NCBI GenBank assembly: GCA_028554755.1
Contig: JAPTOF010000010.1
Coordinates: 14,146,501-14,210,500, forward strand
Length of the DNA: 64,000 nt
Direction: 5' to 3'
DNA from: Cordia subcordata
Lineage: Eukaryota; Streptophyta; Magnoliopsida; Boraginales; Cordiaceae
Shown here piece by piece: positions 1 to 9,840 of the stretch (positions within the stretch are counted from its first letter, which is position 1; every line of letters starts with the position of its first letter). Under the pieces are notes generated by a model that saw nothing but the letters and a program-made list of their open reading frames with translations, was not told the origin of the DNA and made no database searches. The position numbers were made by a program, and so were the translations under genes.

Positions 1-3000
1 TCATTTCAACAAGAAGAACACCCACGTGGGTGGTTCCGATGATGATGAAGAATTCTTTTCACCAAGAGGCTCCTCTGGTGATAAAGATAGTCCTTACCAT
101 CCAGAATCATGCTCTCAGAAGAATGCTTTCGACGACTTGGAACCTGAAAAGCTCCGAAACAAAACCACTGATTCGCATTTTTTCACGAATTATAATTCCC
201 CAACGCATTCTTCAGCTAGTAGTCCATCAGTGGTCTTAAATATGAGTCCCACTAGCTTAACAACCAAGTCTCCGGACTCGTTGCTGAATTTTCCTGCACC
301 GCCACGGTACATTCCAACTCCGATGCCTCGTGAGCGGAGGGCATTGTCGCCATCTCCGCCTTCTTCCGGGGATACCCACAATTCCCCCTCTCGAGCTTCG
401 GACTTTTCCGGGAGGAACCCGGAGTCTCCTGTGGGAAAACCTGGCGCTTTAGGCCGTTATGGTAGTGTGAAGTTGGCTCCCCCACCGCCTCCTCCACCGC
501 CTCCAGCAAGGTATTGGGAGGCGAGGGTGACAGCAGGTGGTCAAGGGCCGGGTGCTGGCCCGCCAGAGCTTGTGGCGCCATCGCGGCCTGTGAGTGGGGA
601 GAGGAAAGCTGATGAGAGTATGAGGCCTAAGTTGAAACCTTTGCATTGGGATAAAGTTAGAGCCAGCTCGGATAGAGCAATGGTTTGGGATCAATTGAAA
701 TCTAGCTCGTTTCAGTAAGATTTTGCTGCACTTAGCTTTTACTTTTTTGTTTGTTGTCTATGTTCTTAATCTACCTAGCCCCCCCATCTTCCTGGACCAG
801 GAAATAGCGGAAGCCTCATGGACGAGTATCATTTTAGTATTTTTTTCTTGTTTTAATGCTTAAAGTGCTTAGTCATTATGATATAGTATATTCTTTTCTG
901 GGAATAAATTTGATTCAGCCATTAGTATTGACTTGTCTTTATGTGTGGATTATGTTATAATTTTCTATTTCTGAGTTTATGGTATATGGATTTTGTTGTA
1001 GGGTGAATGAGGAAATGATAGAGACTTTATTTACGGCGAACTCTTTGAATCTGAATCCAAAAGATGGCAGTCGGCGGCCTAGCATCCCAGGATTGAATCA
1101 AGAAACCCGGGTGCTTGATCCAAAGAAGTCTCAGAACATTGCTATATTGTTGAGGGCACTTAATGTGACAACAGAGGAAGTCTGTGAAGCACTTCTCGAA
1201 GGTAAACTCTGATGCTTCCTGATGTATATTGCGTTGTAAGCTGGCTGTTAATCTCTCCGTAATTGGTACCCAAGTTCTTGCATGGACATGTATTGAAGTT
1301 CTCTGTTTATGTTTGTCTCAAATTACATTGTGGTTTAAAAAAAAAATGATTTCTTTCATATAGCAGATAATAAAACGACCTATTTAAGTTTGATATTGTC
1401 AAATGGTGCTGTAATTTTTAAATATCATGTTGGCCAAGAACGATCACCAGTAGCAGTTTCTGTTTAGCAAAGTCTTTGACGACACATTTGTGCCTTTATT
1501 TGACTTTTCAGTTGTTAACTACACTTGTGTTCCTTTACCTGGCATTTGAGTTTTCTTCTTCCATCTGCATCTTTTACTCTATTTCCTTCTTATCCACAAT
1601 GCTTCTTAGATATTTTTCACTTACAGAATACCTTGTGCATTATGCTTTCTCCTGTGCTTCTTCTTTCTCCTCTTTTGATTTGGTGTTCTTGTGTGTCTCT
1701 GTCTATGACTGTGTGTGTGGGGTTGACTGCAACAAGGAATGTTGTGGTCAATTACTTGTTTGGTGGCTGCAGAAATGAGAATGCAGATATTAACTTTTAG
1801 TGAATTTAGATTGCAATAATCTCTGGGTACTTTTTACTCTATTGATTGCAAAGTCTAGGTGGTCTTTTTTTGGAGTGTTAATAATTCAAAATTATAGAGG
1901 TCAGTATTCTCGCCTGGCAGTATTGGGAGCTTCTGATAGATATCTACTGCAAATTCATTCTGGAATTGGCCTCAACTTTATGATAGTCTTCCACTATTAT
2001 TGAATTTGCTATTTGTTTTCAATTTATTATTTTTTCTTGTCACATCTATTGATATAGCTACAGGTGTTCTCACTGTGAGTGCTAGGCTTTTGGTTACAAA
2101 AATGTATGCTTATATCTAAAGGAAAAAGGTTAATGGGGTTGGCATCCCTTCCCCCCAAAACAATTTCTCTTTCTTTTCTCCTGCTTCAACTACATCTTGG
2201 GGTTCAATAAACCATGGACTTTGTATGGGGTCAAAGTTTCATTTCTCCTTTTTTACCATTCAGGAAATGCTGATACATTGGGAACAGAGCTTCTTGAGAG
2301 TTTGATAAAGATGTCTCCCACGAAAGAGGAAGAGCAGAAGCTGGTAGAGTTTAAAGATGAATCACCCCTTAAATTGGGCCCTGCCGAGAAATTTCTGAAG
2401 GCAGTGCTTGACATACCTTTTGCCTTTAAGAGGGTTGATGCAATGCTTTATGTCAGCAATTTTGACTCAGAGGTTGAATACCTTAAGAGGTCATTTGACA
2501 CACTAGAGGTAATCATTATTAGTTTGGTGATCTTTGTTTCTCAGTGCATTTTGTCATTGCTCTCCCTCCCCCCCCCCCCCCCGGGTTTAAGAGGGTTGAT
2601 GCAATGCTTTATGTTAGCAATTTTGACTGGGAGGTTGAGTACCTTAAGAGGTCATTTGACACACTAGAGATAGTCATTATTATTTCGGTGATGTTTGTTT
2701 CTCAGTGCCTTTTTCCATTCTCTCTCTGTCTCTCTCTCTCTCCCTCTCTAGTTTCCTGCTTTTTAATAATTCTTCTGGCCTTGGATAAGATATCTCATGT
2801 CTATTGTTCTTTAGTCCTAGTGGTCATGCAAACTGAAATGTGCAATCCAGATTATGGTTTGTCTCCTGTGTCATTGTTTTCTTTGGAATGGCTTCAAAAT
2901 CCAACACCTTTTTATATCTTAGCAATAAGTATAAATATATTGCTCTTCAAAGTAAGGGGCAAAACTTGCACTTTCTCTTGCAGCCTCAAGAAGAATTAGC

Positions 3001-4341
3001 TTGTTCACTAACTCATGATTTCCATGTATAGTTCCAGCAACACAAAATTTCCATGCACAGTAATGAACAAATCTATGAGGGTGTTTGGCTTTGATTATTT
3101 TAGTTGCTTATAAGCACCTAGAGAAAAGCACCCTCTCACACACGTTTTACTATTTACTGCTAATAAGCAAAGCCAAATGCCCTCCATGAGGGCTGAAAAA
3201 TCACTGGGGCCAAATCCAGTCTCTAATCAAGTATCTGTCTCACATACTTAGCAACTAATATCTAACTCTGCACTTTTAAGTTGACACTGAGACAATTGCT
3301 GATCTAGAATGTCTTAAGCAGTATGTCCCAAAAAAGCTTAACTTAATCTACGAACATGACAAAGATGGGATGGAACTTGTGAAGTCTAATTCTACAGATT
3401 GCCCTAGTAAGATATTCTCAAAGGCTCTTAGTGACCTTTTGGTAGCTTTTTCACATTCTACATCTTCTCCTGCTGCTGCTGTCACGTTGCTTAGACTTCC
3501 TACATTGCAGGCAGCTTGTAAAGAACTGAAAAACAGCAGGATGTTTCTGAAGCTGCTAGAAGCTGTGCTTAAAACTGGGAACCGCATGAATGTTGGGACC
3601 AATCGAGGAGATGCTCATGCCTTCAAGCTTGACACTCTTCTAAAACTTGTAGATGTAAAGGGCACTGACAAGAAAACCACACTTTTGCATTTTGTTGTTC
3701 ATGAGATCATCAGAGCGGAAGGTTCTCGCCTTTCTGGTGCAGATCAGAATCCCAATGCCTTGAAAAATCAGCAATCTGATCTGCGGGATGAAGTTGAATT
3801 TAGAAAGATTGGCCTTCAAGTTGTTTCTGGCCTGAGTGGGGAGCTTTCCAATGTTAAAAAAGCTGCTGCCATGGACTCTGATGTGCTTACCAGTGAGGTG
3901 GCAGAACTGGCCACAGGAATAAATAAGATTATTGAAGTCTTGAAATTGAATGAAGAGCTTGCACTGAAGGACAGTAATAAAAGATTTTCTGAGTCGATGA
4001 ACGAATTCTTGAGGAAGGCAAAGGACGAGATTACAAAGATACAAGCCCAGGAGGGCGTAGCTCTGTCCATGGTGAAAGAGATAACCGAGTATTTCCATGG
4101 TGACTCATCTAAAGAAGAAGCTCATCGATTCAGGATATTCATGGTTGTTAGAGACTTTCTTTCCATCCTTGATCAGGTATGCAAGGATGTTGGTAAAATA
4201 AATGAGCGAACGATAGTCAGCTCAGGCCGTCAAATTCCAGTTTCAGTTAATCCCAGCCTCCTGCAAGTGTTTCCTGGTGTCAATGGGAGGCAGGAACACA
4301 GCTCGTCTGATGATGAAAGTTCTTCCTCCTCGGGCTCCTGA
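1..4341 (+). CDS. Class I formin-like protein (FH1-FH2), 3' part of gene, four exons
   Basis: Exons are 1-714, 1002-1201, 2264-2508 and 3511-4341, giving 662 visible residues; all junctions are GT-AG and in phase. Formins nucleate and processively elongate actin filaments. In plants, class I members are membrane-anchored by an N-terminal signal peptide and transmembrane helix, which would lie upstream of this window. What is visible: a Ser/Pro-rich linker (about residues 1-155), a short FH1 proline run (PPPPPPPPP, nt 478-506) that recruits profilin-actin, then FH2 starting near [10 protein letters not shown] (nt 631-660). The conserved FH2 core [11 protein letters not shown] is in exon 4, and the serine-rich tail [10 protein letters not shown] ends at 4341. 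The frame is open from base 2, so the 5' end is cut by the window edge. No frameshift or stop is seen. The family is certain; the exact orthologue is not. Confidence 0.93.
715..1001 (+). other. Formin intron 1
   Basis: The donor GTAAGA follows TTTCA and the acceptor is TTGTTGTAG. Joining completes a Gln codon and restores the family-conserved [12 protein letters not shown] reading across the junction. Nothing else is recognisable inside. Confidence 0.85.
1202..2263 (+). other. Formin intron 2
   Basis: The donor is GTAAAC directly after CTCGAAG and the acceptor is TACCATTCAG. The join gives LLEG-NADTLG, as expected in FH2. The intron is T-rich, and the open frames near 1476-2003 are chance runs without family similarity. 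Confidence 0.8.
2425..2708 (+). repeat. 123-bp tandem duplication of the formin exon 3 donor region
   Basis: Copy 1 (2425-2547) holds the last 84 nt of exon 3, the donor and the first 39 nt of intron 3. Copy 2 (2586-2708) repeats this with a constant 161-bp offset and few substitutions. The copies are separated by a C15 homopolymer (2568-2582). The donor GAG|GTAATC of copy 1 reads GAG|ATAGTC in copy 2, so the duplicate lacks a usable GT at that position. Copy 2 lies inside intron 3 and is predicted to be spliced out. Confidence 0.9.
3080..3182. mobile_element. hAT-like MITE in formin intron 3
   Basis: A 103-bp element with terminal inverted repeats GGTGTTTGGCTTTG (left) and CAAAGCCAAATGCC (right). 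It is flanked by an 8-bp near-duplication, TCTATGAG (3072-3079) and TCCATGAG (3183-3190). Small size, no coding capacity and an 8-bp target duplication fit a non-autonomous hAT element. Confidence 0.72.
3281..3510 (+). other. Open in-frame stretch before formin exon 4 (possible alternative exon extension)
   Basis: After a possible acceptor (CACTTTTAAG, AG at 3279-3280), a frame runs open for 76 codons into exon 4, in phase with it. The normal acceptor at TACATTGCAG (3501-3510) gives the conserved join [13 protein letters not shown]. Formins I know have no counterpart to this stretch, so by default it is intron. It lacks a recognisable domain. Confidence 0.45.
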
Positions 4342-4770
4342 GTATTTACAGGTTGCTCCCGGTGCAGAAGTTGAATCTCTTTCCCCGTCTATCTATTCTG
4401 TTTCTGTATATGCGTGTATAAGATCTTGTAAGATATTTATTTTCAATTTTAAGCAGAAGGTAATCGTGTCAGTTGAGGATATAATATTGTACTGAGCTGC
4501 TAGAGGCTGCTTGTAAAATGTAAATCAATTGGAAACGCTTCATTTGCAACGCGGCTTGTGGCATCTCATCTTATATTTTTGCTCCAGAAACCAGTAGTGC
4601 TCTAGAAGCAGCAAAAGAAAGGCCACGTAAAATGCAGGAATAAGTGGAGCGCCGGCTTCATTTTATCTTTGCCTTCCTCTAAAATGGTTGGTAAACGTTA
4701 AGCACTGATCAATAGTCTTGATATGTTTGTTGCTTATCCAGATACCAATACTAACGAAGGATTTGACTAC
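4342..4770 (+). other. Formin 3' UTR and intergenic remainder up to the copia insertion
   Basis: T/A-rich sequence after the formin stop, with possible poly(A) signals such as AATATAAT-like and AATAAG motifs near 4480 and 4640. No gene. Only about 430 bp separate the formin stop from the copia LTR. Confidence 0.5.
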
Positions 4771-4934
4771 TGTTAAGAGTAGAAAAGAGACATCAAGGGA
4801 ATAATGTCATGTTACTGTGTTGTAATAATATGTTCAACCCCTTTATATGGGGTTCAATACAGTAAATAATAAACTACACTTTCTGATGTGGGACAAATAG
4901 TATGATACTCCTAACTATTAGTTTATTCTCAACA
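4771..4934 (-). repeat. Copia 3' LTR
   Basis: 164 bp, closely matching 9559-9724. On the element strand it starts TGTTGAGAAT immediately after the polypurine tract GAGGAAAAG (4935-4943 on the opposite strand). Confidence 0.9.
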
Positions 4935-4964
4935 CTTTTCCTCAAGCTAGAGCATGTATACCAT

Positions 4965-5420
4965 ATACTCTCAGCTTGTTACAAATATATTCCACTCAAG
5001 GACCTTCAAGGACTTGGTGAAAAGGTCGACCAACTAATCATTCGAACTAACGTGTGAAGTAACAATTTTTTTACTAGTACTTTGCTTCTTACGAAATGAC
5101 AGTCGATCTCAATGTGTTTCTTGCATTCACGGATGACCGGACTTGAAGCAATGTATATAGCTGCCTGATTATCACAAACTAACTTTATTGGCTATGAGCA
5201 ATCTATCCTAATCTCCTCTAGCAAATATTTTACTCATATCAACTCACAGGTGGCTAACCTTATAGTTCTGATTTCAGATTCGACATTGGCACGAGCTACA
5301 ACTGTCTGCTTCTTACTTTTCCATGACACAAGATTACCTCTGACAAAAATACAATAACTGAAAGTGGATCGTCTATCAATTGGACATCCTACCCAATTTG
5401 CATGAGAATATCCAACCACA
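4965..5420 (-). pseudogene. Copia RNase H remnant
   Basis: Minus-strand GYSHANWVGCPIDRRSTFSY and SWKSKKQTVVARANVESE match the copia RNase H core, where GYSDADWAGCPDTRRST is usual. The catalytic Asp of the SDADW motif is His here. A frame-broken continuation ([21 protein letters not shown]) reaches about 4965. Confidence 0.82.
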
Positions 5421-5499
5421 TCAATGTGACCCCAATTCTTGTATAGTATTATTCCTTTGCCTGGTGCAAGAATGTGGATAACTGCATCCCGATGGCTTT

Positions 5500-6300
5500 G
5501 TCATGGTGAGTTTAAAAATTGGCTAACTACACTCACGGCAAAGAAAATGTCTGGGTGAGTCACTGTGAAATAGTTTAGCTTGCCTATTAATCTCCTATAT
5601 CTCCTTGGGTCTTCTAGTGGCTCTCCCTCATTAGGTTCCAACTTGACATTTGGATCTATTGGTGAGTCACATAGTCTCCAACTAAGCATCCCAGCCTCAT
5701 CAAGCATCTCCAAAACATATTTCCATTGAGAAATAAAGATGCCATCTTTAGAACACGCAACTTTAATGCCCAGAAATAGTGCAACTCCCTAAATCTTTAG
5801 TTTGAAACTGATGATGGAGAAAGGCCTTCAAGTCCACTATATCTGTCATGTCATCTCTAGCGACAATACAATCAACAAAAGGCATTTACCAAACGGAGAA
5901 CGTTGGTAAAACACAGAATGATCAATTCCATATCTTGTCTATCCAAACTCAAGTATGGTTTCACTAAAATGGCCAAACCATGCCCTGGGCGATTGCTTCA
6001 GCCCATACAAAGATTTATTCAAATGACATACCTTGTGGGTCTCCCCCTGAGCAAGAAACCCTGGTGGTTGCTCCAAATAAACCTCATCCTCAAGGGTACC
6101 TTTAAGAAAGGCATTCTTAACATCAAACTGGTAAATGGGCCATTGAAAGATAGCTATAAGAGCAAGAAAAATACAAATAAAGGGCATCTTAGCAACAGGA
6201 GAAAAAGTATCATCATAGTCAATGTCATAAACCTGAGTATACCCTTTTGCAGCTAAGCAGGTTTCTATCAGATCAACCTTACCATCTGGAGAGCATAGAA
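5500..6300 (-). pseudogene. Copia reverse transcriptase remnant
   Basis: The segment 6187-5939 carries copia RT signatures: FDVKNAFLKGTLEDEVYLEQ, PPGF and LNKSLYGLKQSPRAW. The segment 5713-5501 carries the downstream part, including YRRLIGKLNYFTVTHPDI. The two are in different frames and stops separate them, so no active enzyme can be made. Confidence 0.85.
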
Positions 6301-7445
6301 AAGACTTAACAGCATCCTACCATATATTTGCCCACAGGAAAGTCAATTAATCCTAAAGTACCATTAGATTGTAAGGCGGACATTTCTTTCTTCATCATCT
6401 CATGCCACCTTAGATGTACAAGTGCTTCTGAGATAGTATTAAGAACAGAGACGGAGGAAAGGGTAGCGACGAAAGAGAAATATGATGGAGATATTGCATG
6501 GTAAGAGACAAACTGAGAAAGAGGATGTTTAGTAGTGCGAGTATGAGTACCTTTTCATAGAGCAATGGGGAGATCTAAATCGTGAGACTGAGATGTGAAC
6601 CTAGGATTGGAGGATGGTGAGATAGTTGGCATAAGAGCCTTAGGGAATGATGGTTGACGACTATGTCGTTGATATGTCTTCAAGTTAGGCCAATACAAAC
6701 AAGATAAGTCAGGAGAAGATGGGAGGTCTTCAGCAGAAGAGCGATGTGGAACATGAGGTGGACTGAATAATGGAACTGGGAAAGGCAAATCATCAATTAT
6801 TATGCGGGGTGGATCTGGTGAGGGAGCAAAGTATGGTTGAGACTCAAAGAATGTGACAGCAACACTGAAAAACAATCTATATAACTAAGGAGAATAACAA
6901 CAGTATCCCTTTTGATTGTAACTGTAGCCTAGGAAGACACATTTAATAGACCGAGGACTTAACTTATTGGACCTTAAACTGAAATTGCACACAAATAAAC
7001 ACAACCAAACACTTTGGGAGGAATGTGATAAATAGGGTCATGAGGTCACAAGACTGAGAAAGGAAGCCTATCATTGAGTATAGAAGATGGCATCCTATTA
7101 ATGAGATCACATGTAGTGAGAACAACATCATCCTGGAACCGAATGGTAATATTCATATGTAGAAGAAGCGTCCGAGCTATCTCAATAAGATGTCGATTCT
7201 TACGCTTAGCAACTTCAGTTTGTTACAGAATGTAAGCACAAGAAGACTAATGAATGATCACGATCTTTCAACAAATATAACCAAGTCATGCATGAAAAAT
7301 CGTCAATAAAGGTGACAAAATACTTATAACCAAACTTTGATACATTAACGACCAAGTCCTTAGATATCATAATGAACTAACTCAAAAGAAGCATTGGCCC
7401 GTTTATTGATGCAATTGCAAAAGAACTGTGAAAATGTTTACCTAA

Positions 7446-7922
7446 CTAACACGAATCACATAAAAATTCACTAACACTATCTAAGGAAGGAACCATTTTC
7501 TTCAAGCTTGAAAGAAAAGGATGGCCTAGACGACTGTAGATGAGTGCAGGAGAAGAGGCAACAATGCAAGTAACTGAGGGTTGGTCACTGAAGTAGTAAA
7601 GGCCATTTGACTCATGCCCTGTGCCAATCTGCTCGCTAGTTCTCTGATCCAGGATAATCACACGGTTAGACGTAAACAAGACAGAACGATTAAGCAATTT
7701 GCTTAATTTGCTAATAGATAACAAGTTGCAGGAAACTCTGGGAGAAGAAAGAGTTAGGGAAGGAGTAACACGAGCAGTCCCAACCTCAAAGACAGATGTA
7801 GAAGATCCATTAGCAGCAAGGGTAACATTAGAAAGTAAGGAGAGATTACCACTCATGTGATTGGAGGCACCAGAATCAAAGAACCACTTACTAGAACGAG
7901 AAGATGACTGAGAAAGATACAT
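7446..7922 (-). pseudogene. Copia protease and GAG-pre-integrase remnant
   Basis: A 158-residue open stretch. Near its start WFFDSGASNHMSGN contains the aspartic protease signature DSGA. The end, SRLGHPFLSSLKKMVPS, matches the GAG-pre-integrase motif (RLGHP). It runs toward a broken integrase region at 6900-7440 that I could not reconstruct in one frame. Confidence 0.82.
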
Positions 7923-8368
7923 AGTAGAAGTAATGGCATGTGAAACTAGGGTGATAGAAGACTGAGTGGCCTACTGAGAAGCCTAAAGCTGAAGAAAATG
8001 TATACTCAGACTCAGAAAGGGTAAAAGTACATGAAGTAGTATTTTGTTGTGAGTTGTCTTGCTATGGTGCAGTGACTGTGGAGCATGTTTTAGAAAAGAC
8101 AACATGAATAATATTAGTAACGCTAGATGGTCGACCATGCAACATCCAACAAGTGTCACGAGCATGCCCCTATTTATGGCAATGAGTACACTGTGGCTAG
8201 AATTCTGAACACCCCCGACCTCTTCCTCTGTTAGACCCTCGTCCTGTACCACGGCTTCCTCGAGAAGCATTATCATTACGTCCAATTGGTTGGGTCAAAA
8301 AAATAGAATTTTGATCATGTCCATTGGAAGAATGCTCGATACATGCTCTGTCCAATCAAGAGAAAACA

Positions 8369-9010
8369 TCAGGAATGGTGGGCAAAACTAGTGCCTGACA
8401 AAATTTGTGACCGAACATAATCATACTGGGCAGGGAGACCTTGAAGCATAAGAACTACAAAGAGTTGCTCTTTCTGTTGTTGAGCAATTTTAGTGTCAGT
8501 AAGGAAAATCTCATTGTATTCCTTCATAGCTTGTTGAAAACAGCCAAAGTACATGGTAAGACCTCTCTCATCAAGCTGGATACATAAAAGATCATTGATG
8601 ACATCATAGATATGATTGACATTGCCAGTGTGCATGCGATTAGCTAACTCCAAAGCTTCTTGTTAGTTTGGCATCATGAAAAGACAATGCGCAATTCTGG
8701 TTCAATCGATTGGAATAGCAAACTTGTGAGCTGAGCATCAACCTGATCCCGTAGTTGGGTTTTTTCCTCTGACAATTTTGAGGGATCAAGCATTAGACTA
8801 AACCTTGCCCTGGAAGCCACAATTTAAAAGCAAAGGACCATTGCGTATAATTATGACCATTGAGTTTGGTCGTAGTGATAACAAGAGTGTGAAGGTCGAA
8901 ACAACATCCGTCATATCAAAAAGCTTTTTCGAGATCTAAGAAATATCACTCTTGGAAACACTATCTTTTCAAGCATTGTCATTGAGGACATTCTCTTTAG
9001 TTGAAGCCAT
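8369..9010 (-). pseudogene. Copia gag remnant
   Basis: On the minus strand the polyprotein appears to start at an ATG (9008-9010) reading MASTKENVLND, followed by frame breaks. The 8653-8369 stretch is a copia-type UBN2 gag domain: a tract near LQGLPAQYDYVRSQIL matches the conserved LxxLPxxYDxVRxxIL region. A knuckle-like stretch with GHARDTCWMLHGRPS lies downstream near 8100-8170. Inactivated. Confidence 0.75.
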
Positions 9011-9558
9011 GTTACGACGAGAAACTACTTAACAGTGCAAGAAAACAAAGAGAATGTCAGGGCAAGGAAATAAAGAGAATGAAAAGAACTGAGAAGGGTG
9101 AACACGCTAGTGTAGTTCGGTGAGCATGCTTGGCGGCGAGTGAAATCCACGCACTTCAAGGGGCGGCGGTTGTGGCGGCTAACGGCACTTGATGACTACC
9201 AAATATATGGGGTCATGCTGAACTTCTAAGCATGCTGATTAGGGCACTTTTTTTGGTTCAAAAACCTATAGAGAAGCTTATTGAAGGTGAACTCTAGGGT
9301 TTTGGTGTACCGGTGATCTGCCATCGTCTGACAGTGACGAAGAGGGTACGACTGAGGTCGTAGTGGTGTGGGGGTATTTTGGTGGTGGTCGCGTGCGGCT
9401 GTGGTGGTAGTATCTAGATTTGGTAGTGTGCATGTATATGTATGATATATATGCTTGTGTTTGTAAAAGAGGGGGGAAAAAAGGAAAAACAAAAGGGATT
9501 AACATTTGTGAGGAAGGCTAAGGTTTGGATTTAATGTCTCTTCTGGCTCTAGATACCA

Positions 9559-9724
9559 TGTTAAGAGTAAAAAAGAGACATAATGGGAATAATATGTCAT
9601 ATTACTGTACTGTAATAATACGTTCAACACTTTTATATAGGGTTCAATACAATAAATAATAGACCACACTTTTTGATGTGGGACAAATACCACTATACTC
9701 CTAAGTACTATTTTATTCTCAACA
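9559..9724 (-). repeat. Copia 5' LTR
   Basis: 166 bp, homologous to 4771-4934 with scattered substitutions. It is followed on the element strand by the Met-tRNA primer site (9545-9558). Confidence 0.9.
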
Positions 9725-9840
9725 ACAGCATATTCTAAGTTACAATTTGGTCAATCACGCTTTCCAAATTACCACATTCCAAGAATTACGTAAAACTTGC
9801 CATTGCCATGCATTTCTTCTGCCCCAGGAATCCCAGCATC
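9725..9840 (-). other. Thioesterase 3' UTR region
   Basis: The 116 bp between the thioesterase stop and the copia LTR. The natural 3' end of the gene probably falls here or inside the LTR. Confidence 0.45.

Larger units (their letters stand above)
4771..9724 (-). mobile_element. Degenerate Ty1/copia LTR retrotransposon
   Basis: A 4.95-kb element in minus orientation with short LTRs (4771-4934 and 9559-9724) beginning TGTTGAG and ending TTAACA. Next to the 5' LTR (right side) the strand reads TGGTATCTAGAGCC, an initiator-tRNA-Met primer site (TGGTATCAGAGC) with one inserted T. Next to the 3' LTR is the polypurine tract GAGGAAAAG. The coding order gag-PR-INT-RT-RNase H on the minus strand defines copia. 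Stops and frameshifts disrupt every domain. The flanking 5-mers ACTAC and ACAGC do not match, so no target duplication is preserved. Confidence 0.92.

Noticed and set aside
2586..2692. Second copy of formin exon 3 sequence as a real exon
   Set aside because: It lacks a GT donor and an acceptor of its own, and the FH2 reading joins exon 3 to exon 4 without it.
4176..4182. CAG|GTATGC inside formin exon 4 looks like a strong splice donor
   Set aside because: The frame continues through it with conserved FH2-terminal residues ([15 protein letters not shown]), so it is read as coding.
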